Notes under the pieces: model-generated | The model's input: the letters and a program-made list of their open reading frames with translations, nothing else | Told to the model about the DNA's origin: nothing | Databases searched by the model: none | Part shown: positions 1 to 6,620 of the stretch, piece after piece | Position numbering within the stretch: position 1 is the first letter of the stretch | Layout: each line of letters begins with the position of its first letter | Source of the DNA: Actinomycetota bacterium | Lineage (GTDB): Bacteria; Actinomycetota; Acidimicrobiia; Spongiisociales; UBA11373 | Reading direction: 5' to 3' | NCBI GenBank assembly: GCA_030688105.1 | Contig: JAUYIV010000297.1 | Location: 1-15,819, forward strand | DNA length: 15,819 nucleotides | Program-made: the position numbers and the translations under genes

Positions 1-102
1 TTCCTCAGAGTCACCCAAGTCGGAGGCACCGTCTGTCGCGCGACCACGGTCCGAGTCACCGAGGGCGCCGCCACCACCGTCGATGCAACATGCCCAGCAT
101 GA
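1..102 (+). CDS. C-terminal fragment of an unidentified, possibly secreted protein
   Basis: Frame 1 is open from the window edge to a TGA at 100-102, giving 33 residues rich in Val and Thr with two cysteines (residues 12 and 31 of the fragment). Alternating Thr/Val (TTVRVTEGAATTVDATCP) suggests beta strands, and the two cysteines could form a disulphide in an extracellular domain; this is inference from composition only. The start lies outside the window, so family and length cannot be judged. The gene converges on the minus-strand acetyltransferase gene that ends at 239. It could also be chance open frame in GC-rich DNA. Confidence 0.42.
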   Translation, partial: FLRVTQVGGTVCRATTVRVTEGAATTVDATCPA

Positions 103-238
103 CCCGCCTCCCGCTGAGTCACTCGGGTGACACTCCGCGACCCTGGCCGAGGGGACAGAGTCGATCCCAGAGTTCGATCTGCGAGCCCGGTGCCGAGCGT
201 CATGCTGTATGCGGGTCGAATCGTCAGAGGTTCTCCGG
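103..238. other. Convergent intergenic spacer
   Basis: This is the 136-bp gap between the end of the plus-strand fragment and the stop of the minus-strand acetyltransferase gene. It contains a short perfect hairpin at 118-131 (GTCAC, loop TCGG, GTGAC) just past the first stop. There is no T-run after the stem, so it is at best a weak bidirectional terminator. No convincing gene is seen on either strand. Confidence 0.35.
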
Positions 239-1003
239 TCACGACGCGGGCCGGCGCATCACCGTGTCGCGTTCCCGCACCTCGACCGGCTCGAACCCGC
301 GGGCGTCGTACATGGACCGGGGACCGCGGAAGTGTCCGCCGTCGCCTTCCTCCGGCTGGTTGTGGGGATATCCCTCTATCCATGAGGCGCCGCGAGCCGG
401 GGAATCGGCGACGACACGATCGAGCAGCGCAGCGGCGACGCCGTGGCGCCGAAACGGCGGGGCGATGACGAAACATGACACGCCGATCACCGATGACGGG
501 TCTGGGCCATCGGGATCGACCAGTCGGTAGAGGGCGTAATCGGAGCGAGGGGAGGCGTTGACCCACCCCGCCGTCTTTCCGTCGACGTAGGCGAGATATC
601 CGACGGCGCCACCGGTGCGAAGCCGTTGCACCATGGCAGACCGGTTGTCCTTCCACAGGCGCTCCGGCATCTCAGTCCCGGCCGGGTCGTGGGGCTCGAT
701 GCAGTAACAGGCCGCCCAGTCCGGATTGCCGGCGAAGCCGTCGTGATCGAAGAAGTCCAGCCAGTCGCCGATGCGGTCCTCCGTCACCGGATGCACGGTG
801 ATCTCGCCGATCTCGGGCAACCGTTCCGTTCCCCCGGTGAGGCGCTCGGACGCCTCGGCATAGTTTCGGGCGTAGTTGCGAAGCGCCTCTTCGGGATACG
901 ACCAGTCATGGCTCTCCGCGGCATGAGCGACAAATCGATCGGCCACGGCCTCCGGGTCGTCGGCCTCCATGGTCTCGTCGCACCCAAAGCACCCGGTCTT
1001 CAC
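239..1003 (-). CDS. GNAT-family N-acetyltransferase with N-terminal Cys/His module
   Basis: The product is 254 residues, a probable cytosolic acetyl-CoA-dependent N-acetyltransferase of unknown substrate. The GNAT fold spans about residues 68-254. The acetyl-CoA binding motif A is visible as VIAPPFRRHGVAAALLDRV (about 179-197), with the R-x-x-G-x-A pyrophosphate loop. The first 60 residues form a separate module with C5-x2-C8 and H27-x4-H32, which could bind a metal, followed by a helical, Tyr-rich stretch. The GTG start at 1003 is fixed by a strong AGGAGG site 5 nt upstream. The gene lies 49 bp after the kinase gene stop and reads the same way, so it is probably the last gene of the minus-strand set. 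The GNAT call is firm; substrate and the function of the N-terminal module are unknown. Confidence 0.85.
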   Translation of the reverse strand: MKTGCFGCDETMEADDPEAVADRFVAHAAESHDWSYPEEALRNYARNYAEASERLTGGTERLPEIGEITVHPVTEDRIGDWLDFFDHDGFAGNPDWAACYCIEPHDPAGTEMPERLWKDNRSAMVQRLRTGGAVGYLAYVDGKTAGWVNASPRSDYALYRLVDPDGPDPSSVIGVSCFVIAPPFRRHGVAAALLDRVVADSPARGASWIEGYPHNQPEEGDGGHFRGPRSMYDARGFEPVEVRERDTVMRRPAS

Positions 1004-1008
1004 TCTTG

Positions 1009-1014
1009 CCTCCT
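1009..1014 (-). promoter_or_regulatory. Strong ribosome binding site fixing a GTG start
   Basis: On the minus strand AGGAGG stands 5 nt before the GTG at 1003. It decides the start of the acetyltransferase and places the N-terminal Cys/His module inside the protein. Confidence 0.8.
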
Positions 1015-1052
1015 CTGGACCCGAGCGCCACCATAGAACGCGACCCGACGCC

Positions 1053-1943
1053 TCAGGTGGGTTCGGTCAGGAGCTGTTCGATCATGCGCCGGGCGTTGCC
1101 GACGATGATCGGGTTCGTGTCGAGGTAGTACGGAAGTGCCTGCGCCCCCATCGACACCGCCCATCCCTTTCCCCGTTCCCAGGTTGCGTCGTCGACGGCG
1201 AGCTCCGACCTGAAGAAGGGCCGGGTGGTCGAATCGCACAGACTCCATGCGGGGAGCGTGTCTATCGCAGGGTCGCCGATACCGACCCCGCCGAAATCGA
1301 GGACGGCGGTGATGCGCCCGTCTCTCATCAGCAGATTGGAGTACCACAGATCTCCGTGGGTCCAGACGGCCGGTCGATCCCACTGCGGTGCGGCGAGGGC
1401 TCGTTTCCAGACTTCGAGCGCCGCCACGGTGTCGACCAACCCCTCGCAGGCCTCGATGGCCGCCCGAGTCGACCGGTCCGCGGTGGCCAACGGGCCTCCG
1501 CGGTGGGTGTTCGCCGGTGCACCGGCTGGGTCGATGCCCTGCAGTGCCCTCACGAATCCGGCGACATCGATCGCGGCGCGTCGTGTGTCGTCGATGCGAT
1601 CAGGGATCGCGATGTTCCCTTCGATCCACCGATGAATCGACCACGGGAACGGATAGTGGTGGCCGGGTTCGCCTCGGACCAGCGGCCTGGGTACCTCGAG
1701 CGGCAGATGCGAGGCCAACCTGGGCGCCCAGAGGAACTCACGCTCGAGCAACTCTGTACCCCACTCGGCGAGTGGCAGCCGGACCGACATCTCGGTTCCA
1801 AGTCGATAGATCGCGTTGACCGTGCCGCCCGAAACGACCCGCTCCAGGGGCAGATCACCCCACTCCGGGAACTGGTCTCGCACGAGGCGGCTGACGAGTT
1901 CCGCATCGATCGGAACCTCTTCCTCGTGCAGGCGGGGTGACAT
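1053..1943 (-). CDS. Aminoglycoside phosphotransferase (APH)-family kinase
   Basis: This is a 296-residue protein-kinase-like small-molecule phosphotransferase. Visible motifs are a glycine-rich nucleotide loop region (GGTVNAIYRL, residues 39-48), the Brenner catalytic loop HGDLWYSN (H196, D198, N203) and the metal-binding DFGG (D216). The length is usual for the family. Family members phosphorylate aminoglycosides, homoserine, choline, fructosamines and many unknown metabolites, so drug resistance should not be assumed. The ATG at 1943 is chosen because the family-like sequence starts there. A TTG at 1964 would overlap the upstream TGA (TTGA) and add seven residues; neither has a clear ribosome binding site. 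It directly follows the B12-domain gene and is probably in the same transcript, which suggests it may act on that pathway's substrate or product. Confidence 0.85.
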   Translation of the reverse strand: MSPRLHEEEVPIDAELVSRLVRDQFPEWGDLPLERVVSGGTVNAIYRLGTEMSVRLPLAEWGTELLEREFLWAPRLASHLPLEVPRPLVRGEPGHHYPFPWSIHRWIEGNIAIPDRIDDTRRAAIDVAGFVRALQGIDPAGAPANTHRGGPLATADRSTRAAIEACEGLVDTVAALEVWKRALAAPQWDRPAVWTHGDLWYSNLLMRDGRITAVLDFGGVGIGDPAIDTLPAWSLCDSTTRPFFRSELAVDDATWERGKGWAVSMGAQALPYYLDTNPIIVGNARRMIEQLLTEPT

Positions 1944-1960
1944 GCGATCGGAGTCGCCGC

Positions 1961-3580
1961 TCAAGGCAGCGCGGCGAGCCGAGTCTTCTCGTCGAGGCGT
2001 CGGCCGGTGTCCGGGTCGACCACGTCGCAGCCTCCGTCGACGACCGTGACGACCCGGCCCGGCGCCGCGGGGTTTCCGGCGAGATAGGGCGCATCGAAGA
2101 TGCCCGACCTCACCACGGCGCCCAGCGCCTCCGGGTCTCCTTCGATCGCCCCGGGGTGGCGGTGCCGGATCTCGTCGAGAAGGATCGAGGCCTCCTCGAC
2201 CAGGAGGTCGCTCCGTTCGCGGACTCCCGGGTCGGCGAGCGCGTCGGGAATCCCCAGTAGAGCGTCGTCGATCACCTGGTGGACCAGGGCACAGGCGGTG
2301 ATCAGCTCGGATGCCTCGATGGCGTGATGGGCCTCGGTGTGCCCGACGACATGGATGATGTCGGGTGCCAGCGCCATCGCCGTGCGCGTCGCCGAGGCCA
2401 GCTGGCCGAGGGCGCGATCGGAATCGGTGGGGAGGGAGAAGAGCCCCGCCCGCAGCTCACGCAGGACGGTCACCTCCGGGCCGACGACGTCTCGCACCAT
2501 CGTGTCCATGGCGTGCATCTTGGCGATGTCCATCGCGGGCGAGATGCCCGCCGGGTTGTTGAGCATCATCTGCAAGACGTACGTGGTCACACCGGCACCC
2601 GCCGACAGCGCGGCCCCGAGCGCGCCGGCGGCCACCTGGAGCGCATCGTGGGCCGCCCGCAGGCCCCACTGATTCTGGTCGTTGCGCTCGACCGGGGTCC
2701 CTCGACTGGCGGTCCACTCGACCAGGCGCTGATTCTCGGCGATGGCGTCCTCGAGCCGCCGAGTCGATCGCCCGTCCAGCTCCGAATACCAGAACACCGG
2801 GATGGCGCACCAGGCGTTGGCGACGGTGTCCTCGAGGACCGCGGCCATGGCCACGAGGTCGTTGGTTCCCGAATAGCAGCGCAGCAGCGGATGGTTGCCC
2901 TCTTGGGCGGCCCGGTGAAGCCGTCGGAAGTCGTCGGGGCTGCGGACGGGGACCCCGCCGGCCCCGTCCTGGGCCGGGTCCATGCGCTCGGGGTGAAAGA
3001 AGTGCTCTTGGGCGTTCTGGTCGGGCCCGATTGAGATGACGTCGACGAGGCCGGAGCGGGCGATCTCGGCGATCCCGGCGGCGGTGCGGTCGAGGGTGGA
3101 AAGCCCGAAATGATGGCGGATCAGCGGGCGGAGCTGCCGCCGGCGCCACCTCGAAACCAGGTCCCGGTCGGCGACGGCATCGCCGACGGCGGGCTCGGCG
3201 TGGCCCAGCAGCCATTCCTCCACGCTGGGCCCGTCGGGGGCTCCGAACGCCGCCTCGAACAGGCCCGACCTTCGGGCCACCTCCACCACCGGGGGAGTCC
3301 CTCCGAACACGACCCGCATACCGGTGATTCCGCTACGGTCGAGAGCCGCGGCCAGCTCGGCAAACAACCGGTCCGCCGAATCCGGGGTGAGGCGGTAGCT
3401 CAATGCGAGGAGCTCTGGGCGCCGCTCAGCCGCCTCCTCGGCGACTCGCTCCACGGCCACCGCCGGGCCGAGGAACTCGGTGCGGTAGCCGTGGCGCCGG
3501 CACGCGGCGAGGAAGTTGAGCACCCCGGTGACGTGGACGCAGTCGCCGATGGCCGCCCCCAGGGCGAGAGGGCCGGTCAC
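1961..3580 (-). CDS. Cobalamin-binding domain fused to glutamate-mutase-E-like region
   Basis: The product is 539 residues. Residues 1 to about 120 resemble the B12-binding fold: GDCVHVTG (D13, H16, G19), 41 residues, SYRL (S61, L64), 28 residues, then GG (93-94). These spacings match the classical base-off cobalamin signature DxHxxG-x41-SxL-x26-28-GG, but the first two motifs each have one extra residue. The rest, about 150-539, looks like a TIM-barrel mutase. By eye, the region with PVERNDQNQWGL, AGAGVTTYVLQMMLNNPAGIS and AMDIAKMHAMD runs parallel to the glutamate mutase E subunit. In glutamate mutase the two parts are separate proteins; here they are fused with B12 first. The GTG start at 3580 overlaps the dehydrogenase stop by 4 bp (GTGA), implying translational coupling. 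The reaction is unknown. A radical carbon-skeleton mutase is the best guess, but a corrinoid-binding scaffold without mutase activity is possible. Confidence 0.6.
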   Translation of the reverse strand: MTGPLALGAAIGDCVHVTGVLNFLAACRRHGYRTEFLGPAVAVERVAEEAAERRPELLALSYRLTPDSADRLFAELAAALDRSGITGMRVVFGGTPPVVEVARRSGLFEAAFGAPDGPSVEEWLLGHAEPAVGDAVADRDLVSRWRRRQLRPLIRHHFGLSTLDRTAAGIAEIARSGLVDVISIGPDQNAQEHFFHPERMDPAQDGAGGVPVRSPDDFRRLHRAAQEGNHPLLRCYSGTNDLVAMAAVLEDTVANAWCAIPVFWYSELDGRSTRRLEDAIAENQRLVEWTASRGTPVERNDQNQWGLRAAHDALQVAAGALGAALSAGAGVTTYVLQMMLNNPAGISPAMDIAKMHAMDTMVRDVVGPEVTVLRELRAGLFSLPTDSDRALGQLASATRTAMALAPDIIHVVGHTEAHHAIEASELITACALVHQVIDDALLGIPDALADPGVRERSDLLVEEASILLDEIRHRHPGAIEGDPEALGAVVRSGIFDAPYLAGNPAAPGRVVTVVDGGCDVVDPDTGRRLDEKTRLAALP

Positions 3581-4674
3581 GCGCCGTATCCGTCGCTCGC
3601 CACGCGCCGGATCTCTGCCGGGCTCAGCCCTTCGAGCCCGAGAGCGCCGAGCGTCCTGCCTCTGCTCCAGTAGTTGGTCTCGTGGACCAGGCCGGCGAGG
3701 TCGATGACCGCTTCGATGGCGCGCGGAGTCAGACCGAATCCGCGGCCGGCCGAGGCCATGGGGACCATGCTGTAGGGCACGTCCTCCAGCAGATACCGGT
3801 TGTCCATGGTGGGCGGGGCGGTGATGCCGCGGTAGCCCTCGTTGGCCTGGATCGCCTCGTACAGGTCGCGGCCCTTCGCCCGGTAGGCGGACTCCAGCCA
3901 CTCCCGCATCGACCGCACCGGCACCCCCAGCAGCTGGGCGACCGCCAGCCGTTCCCGGTCCACCGCCTCGAGCACCCGGCCAACGCCCGGGCTCACGCCG
4001 TCGATGTAGAAGTCGAAACGGCCCTGGGTGTTCTCGATGCGGGCGACGTTGAGGAGGGTGATCGCCGGATGGACCACGGCGCCCACGTTGGCGAAGCTCG
4101 TGTCGAGCGTGGATTCGGCGTCGGTGAACTGCGGATACCACGGCTTGAGCACCGCGAGGGCGTCCTTGGTGCGGGTGGACGGTATCGCCGCCACCGGCAC
4201 GGCATGCTTGATCCGGGCGATGAGCGATTGGGCCGGGCCCGAACTGCGGGAGGCGAAGATGAAGGTCGCCGCTTCGGCCACCAACGGGTCCGCAGTGCAC
4301 TCTTTGGCACGCAGTTCGTGGATGAACTCGAGCGCACCGAACGTCCTTCCCGGATTCAGGACGACGATGTGGTCGTCACGCAGGTGCGGCGCGCATGCCG
4401 CGGCCACGTCGCGGTGACCGAACGCCGGCACGCAGACCATGATCAGCCCGGTGTCGGCGAGTGCCTCGCCCAAGTCGGAGGTCACCCGCCTCAGGTGGCC
4501 GAATCCGGTCACCTCACCCTCGAGCTCGACGCCGCCCACCTCGGCGATCTCGGCGACATGGTCGGGCGTCCGGTTCCACAGGACGACGTCGGCGCCGATC
4601 CTGGCGAGGTCGCCGGCGAGGGCCCGCCCCGCATTCCCGGCACCCAGGACCGCGATGGAAAGCAGGTCCGTCAC
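3577..4674 (-). CDS. Octopine/nopaline dehydrogenase-like NAD(P) oxidoreductase
   Basis: The product is 365 residues. The N-terminus is a Rossmann domain with GAGNAG (residues 11-16) and a second strand ending VVLWNRT. The C-terminal helical domain, from about residue 190, has the opine-dehydrogenase-type segment NVGAVVHPAITLLN, with His202 as the likely counterpart of the catalytic histidine, then FYIDGVSPGVGRVLEAVDRE. Relatives reductively join an amino acid to a 2-keto acid, or run the reverse reaction; the Rossmann part also resembles ketopantoate reductases. The GTG start at 4674 puts the Rossmann strand directly at the N-terminus, as is usual, although the ribosome binding site is weak. 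The stop overlaps the start of the B12-domain gene. The fold assignment is good; substrate and direction are unknown, and the partner gene suggests an amino-acid-derived compound. Confidence 0.75.
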   Translation of the reverse strand: MTDLLSIAVLGAGNAGRALAGDLARIGADVVLWNRTPDHVAEIAEVGGVELEGEVTGFGHLRRVTSDLGEALADTGLIMVCVPAFGHRDVAAACAPHLRDDHIVVLNPGRTFGALEFIHELRAKECTADPLVAEAATFIFASRSSGPAQSLIARIKHAVPVAAIPSTRTKDALAVLKPWYPQFTDAESTLDTSFANVGAVVHPAITLLNVARIENTQGRFDFYIDGVSPGVGRVLEAVDRERLAVAQLLGVPVRSMREWLESAYRAKGRDLYEAIQANEGYRGITAPPTMDNRYLLEDVPYSMVPMASAGRGFGLTPRAIEAVIDLAGLVHETNYWSRGRTLGALGLEGLSPAEIRRVASDGYGA

Positions 4675-4693
4675 ATCGAGAGGCTACCCGTCG

Positions 4694-4739
4694 CGGCAGC
4701 CTAGGAAGCCCGCCGAACGACCGGGCGGACGGCTTGCCG
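4694..4739. terminator. Imperfect inverted repeat between two minus-strand genes
   Basis: CGGCAGCC (4694-4701) pairs with GGCTTGCCG (4731-4739) with a one-base bulge. Inside it GCCCG (4708-4712) pairs with CGGGC (4722-4726). It lies just after the phosphodiesterase stop and before the dehydrogenase start on the minus strand. It could act as an attenuating or partial terminator or an mRNA-processing structure. There is no T-run, so a classical intrinsic terminator is unlikely. Confidence 0.3.
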
Positions 4740-4744
4740 CCGAC

Positions 4745-5839
4745 TCATCGGCTCCCGGTGGCGACCAGCAAAGGCACCCGCAGCTCCGCCTCCGTGGGCG
4801 CGCCGTGCTGGCCGATGAGGCTGTCGTCGCTGTGGCGGTGGAGGAGGGCGTATCCATCGTCGGCGACCAGGACCCCGTCGGGGGCCCGTTCATCGAATTC
4901 CGGGTGCCGATCACCCGGGCCCCACCAATGCTGCATCTCTTGCCGGGGTACCCACGTGGCCGGGAGGTTCGCCGCCAGTGAGGCGCCGTCGCCTTTGACG
5001 AACATCGCCCGGGCATCGCCGAACAGCACCAGCTCTTCCTGGCCGAGCCTCGGCAGCCGCACCTGCCGGTCCAATGGGATGTCGACGTGGCCATGGTCGG
5101 CCGTGCCGATGGCCGCCGCCTCCCGGGGCAGGCGTCGCGCCAGACGATCCCAGACCCTGTCGACGAGCTCCATCGCCTCGTGATAGCCCTCGTCTGTCTG
5201 CCCGCCCACGTGTGCGGCGAAGTCGACATGGGGCACGTAGAGGAGGACCAGCCGGCCGGGTTCGGACACGAGCGACGCGGCGGCGTCGGCGGCCTCGTCC
5301 TCGGACCCCCATGGCTCGAACCGCGCCCCCCGATAGAGCATCCGCGACATCGGCGACCGCTCGAAGTTCCACGGCTGGAGGGTGATCGGCTCGATCCCAT
5401 GCCCTGTAAGACGCTCCCACAGGTTCGGCGACGGCAGGAAGGGGGTGGTGTCGTAGTCGACCGGCTCTCCCCACAGGGTGGTCCACTTGATCGTGTTGAT
5501 CACGACATCGAGGGTCGGCATCCACAGCTGGTAGCCGAGGAGGCCGTGCTCCGCCGGTGAGCGCCCGGTGGCGATCGTCGCCAGGCTCACGGTCGTGGTG
5601 GCGGGGAAGGGAGAGTCGAGCGAACCGGCTCGATGGGCCCGCATCGCCCCGACCGCCGGATGGCCGAGTTGCTGGTCTCCGAGCCCGTCGAAGAGGGCGA
5701 GGACAAAGGACCTCGCCGCGGGCACGGCGTCGGAGAGCTCGGGCGAGAGCCCGGGGTGAGGAGCGGTCCCGATCAGCCGCCGTTCGATCTCGGCGACGAG
5801 GTTGAGGAGGTTGCCGCCCGAGTAGTCGGGGGAGCGCAT
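4745..5839 (-). CDS. Type I phosphodiesterase / nucleotide pyrophosphatase-family protein
   Basis: The product is 364 residues of the alkaline phosphatase superfamily, hydrolysing phosphodiester, phosphate or related ester bonds with two metal ions. Metal ligands and nucleophile are in the expected order: D51 in LALFDGLGD, the Thr nucleophile in the TTT at 81-83 (ATTTVSLATIATG), D206 and H210 in YVPHVDFAAHVG, D248-H249 in GTADHGH, and a C-terminal His345 in IGQHG. No signal peptide is visible, so it is probably cytosolic. The ATG at 5839 is chosen because the family-like sequence begins there (MRSPDYSGGN). The in-frame opening further upstream is made of palindromic-repeat sequence and is not coding. 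No good ribosome binding site is seen. It is the first gene of the minus-strand set, 70 bp before the dehydrogenase, and divergent from nuoA. The substrate is unknown. Confidence 0.8.
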   Translation of the reverse strand: MRSPDYSGGNLLNLVAEIERRLIGTAPHPGLSPELSDAVPAARSFVLALFDGLGDQQLGHPAVGAMRAHRAGSLDSPFPATTTVSLATIATGRSPAEHGLLGYQLWMPTLDVVINTIKWTTLWGEPVDYDTTPFLPSPNLWERLTGHGIEPITLQPWNFERSPMSRMLYRGARFEPWGSEDEAADAAASLVSEPGRLVLLYVPHVDFAAHVGGQTDEGYHEAMELVDRVWDRLARRLPREAAAIGTADHGHVDIPLDRQVRLPRLGQEELVLFGDARAMFVKGDGASLAANLPATWVPRQEMQHWWGPGDRHPEFDERAPDGVLVADDGYALLHRHSDDSLIGQHGAPTEAELRVPLLVATGSR

Positions 5840-5874
5840 TGTGGGGGAGGGTAATGAAGGACCTCGCGGCGTTG

Positions 5875-6026
5875 CGTCTCCCCCCGGTACTCCGGGGGGA
5901 TCACCTGCCCCCTTCGGCCCTTCGGGCCACCTCCCCCGCCGAGGACGGGGGAGTACGGGGGAGGGGGGCAGCATGCTCGTCTCCCCCCGGTACTCCGGGG
6001 GGAGTACCCCGAAGGGGGGAGGGGGG
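5875..6026. repeat. REP/BIME-like palindromic repeat cluster
   Basis: Two 26-bp identical copies (5875-5900 and 5978-6003), offset by 103 bp, each contain a perfect hairpin. The stem TCCCCCCGG, loop TACT and complementary arm CCGGGGGGA lie at 5879-5900; in the second copy the stem extends to 10 bp (5981-5990 with 5995-6004). Between them is another inverted repeat (CTCCCCCG with CGGGGGAG, 5931-5953) and a GGCCC/GGGCC hairpin (5917-5929). G-runs follow both copies (5957-5968 and 6014-6026). The composition and arrangement resemble dispersed extragenic palindromes of high-GC genomes. Possible roles are transcript end stabilisation, termination between divergent units or a passive mobile repeat; none can be shown from one locus. 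Confidence 0.75.
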
Positions 6027-6052
6027 TCGCTGAGACAGCGGGCGAGACTGGA

Positions 6053-6073
6053 CCGTCTTTCAAGATAAGACGG
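6053..6073. promoter_or_regulatory. Perfect 7-bp inverted repeat, candidate operator
   Basis: CCGTCTT (6053-6059) and AAGACGG (6067-6073) are exact reverse complements around the 7-nt loop TCAAGAT. The half-site core CCGTCT recurs at 6095-6100 and 6113-6118 in the same orientation. The site lies about 140-160 bp before the proposed nuoA promoter. It could be a regulator binding site or a transcribed hairpin; no known operator is recognised. Confidence 0.35.
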
Positions 6074-6186
6074 CGGCCCTCGTCGGACCGCACGCCGTCT
6101 CCGCCACCCCCTCCGTCTCGGCCTCCGGCCGATCGACCACCTCCGGAAGCCGGGGGAGGACTCACCGTTACGGGCAACGGGCAACG

Positions 6187-6217
6187 TTTCAGGCGCCCGC
6201 GCGCCCCTTCCTATACT
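6187..6217 (+). promoter_or_regulatory. Probable nuo operon promoter
   Basis: TATACT at 6212-6217 matches the -10 consensus in five of six bases and is the most AT-rich hexamer near nuoA. A convincing -35 box is missing; TTTCAG at 6187-6192, with a 19-bp spacer, is the best partial match. Transcription would begin near 6224 and give a leader of about 28 nt before the GTG of nuoA. Confidence 0.45.
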
Positions 6218-6251
6218 CCCCCGGGCACCGACAATCGACCTCTGGGGAATC

Positions 6252-6620
6252 GTGACGCGGTACTTCCACGACTACATAACGGTGGCCGTCTTCGCCGGGG
6301 TCGGCATCCTTCTGGTCGGTGTGGCCCTCGGTATGAGTGCGATGCTCCGGCCCAAGAACCCGTCTGCGACCAAGCGGCAGACATACGAATGCGGGATCGA
6401 CCCGGTCGGCACCGGCTTCAGCCAGACCCACGTCCGCTACTACATCTTCGCCCTGCTGTTCCTGATCTTCGACGTCGAGGCCGTATTCATCTTCCCGTGG
6501 GCGATCCAGCTGGAGTCGCTCGGCGCATTCGCTCTCGTCGAGATGGTGATCTTCCTGGTGATCCTGCTGGCCGGGCTCGTATACGCCATCCGCAAGGGAG
6601 TGCTGCGGTGGGAGTCCTAG
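6252..6620 (+). CDS. nuoA: NADH-quinone oxidoreductase subunit A
   Basis: NuoA is a 122-residue membrane subunit of complex I that packs against NuoH, J and K at the junction with the peripheral arm. Three hydrophobic helices are visible. The conserved loop YECGIDPVG (residues 45-53) and helix FDVEAVFIFPWA (D74, E76 region) are diagnostic. Length is normal. The GTG start is chosen for family length and the upstream GGGGA (6244-6248), although the 3-nt spacing is short. It is the first gene of the plus-strand operon, and its last 13 bp overlap nuoB. Confidence 0.95.
   Translation: MTRYFHDYITVAVFAGVGILLVGVALGMSAMLRPKNPSATKRQTYECGIDPVGTGFSQTHVRYYIFALLFLIFDVEAVFIFPWAIQLESLGAFALVEMVIFLVILLAGLVYAIRKGVLRWES

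Larger units (their letters stand above)
5840..6251. other. Divergent regulatory spacer upstream of the nuo operon
   Basis: These 412 bp separate the minus-strand phosphodiesterase gene from nuoA and contain no credible gene. The left part (5875-6026) is a G/C-tract palindromic repeat element. The middle holds hairpins at 6028-6040 (CGCTG, AGA, CAGCG), 6053-6073 and 6119-6131 (CGGCC, TCC, GGCCG). The right part has a tandem CGGGCAA copy (6171-6184) and a probable promoter. Open frames crossing it in several frames translate to low-complexity Pro/Gly/Arg sequence derived from the repeats. Confidence 0.8.

Noticed and set aside
1053..1943. An antibiotic resistance gene
   Set aside because: The APH fold is clear, but nothing in the sequence points to an aminoglycoside substrate, and the context suggests a metabolic kinase.
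3581..4300. An N-terminal extension of the B12-domain gene across the dehydrogenase gene
   Set aside because: It lies entirely within a well-supported gene in another frame, has shadow composition, and the GTG at 3580 coupled to the dehydrogenase stop gives a compact B12 domain.
5875..6026. A CRISPR array, because of the two identical 26-bp repeats
   Set aside because: There are only two copies, the interval is itself palindromic and G/C-tract rich rather than a unique spacer, and no cas gene is nearby.
5947..6026. A G-quadruplex formed by the G-runs
   Set aside because: Only three long G-runs occur close together at each place; the standard four-run pattern with short loops is not met, and pairing with neighbouring C-runs competes.
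5840..6184. A minus-strand extension of the phosphodiesterase frame by about 115 codons across the divergent spacer
   Set aside because: The translation is low-complexity Pro/Gly/Arg sequence made by the palindromic repeats, and the family-like sequence begins only at the ATG at 5839.
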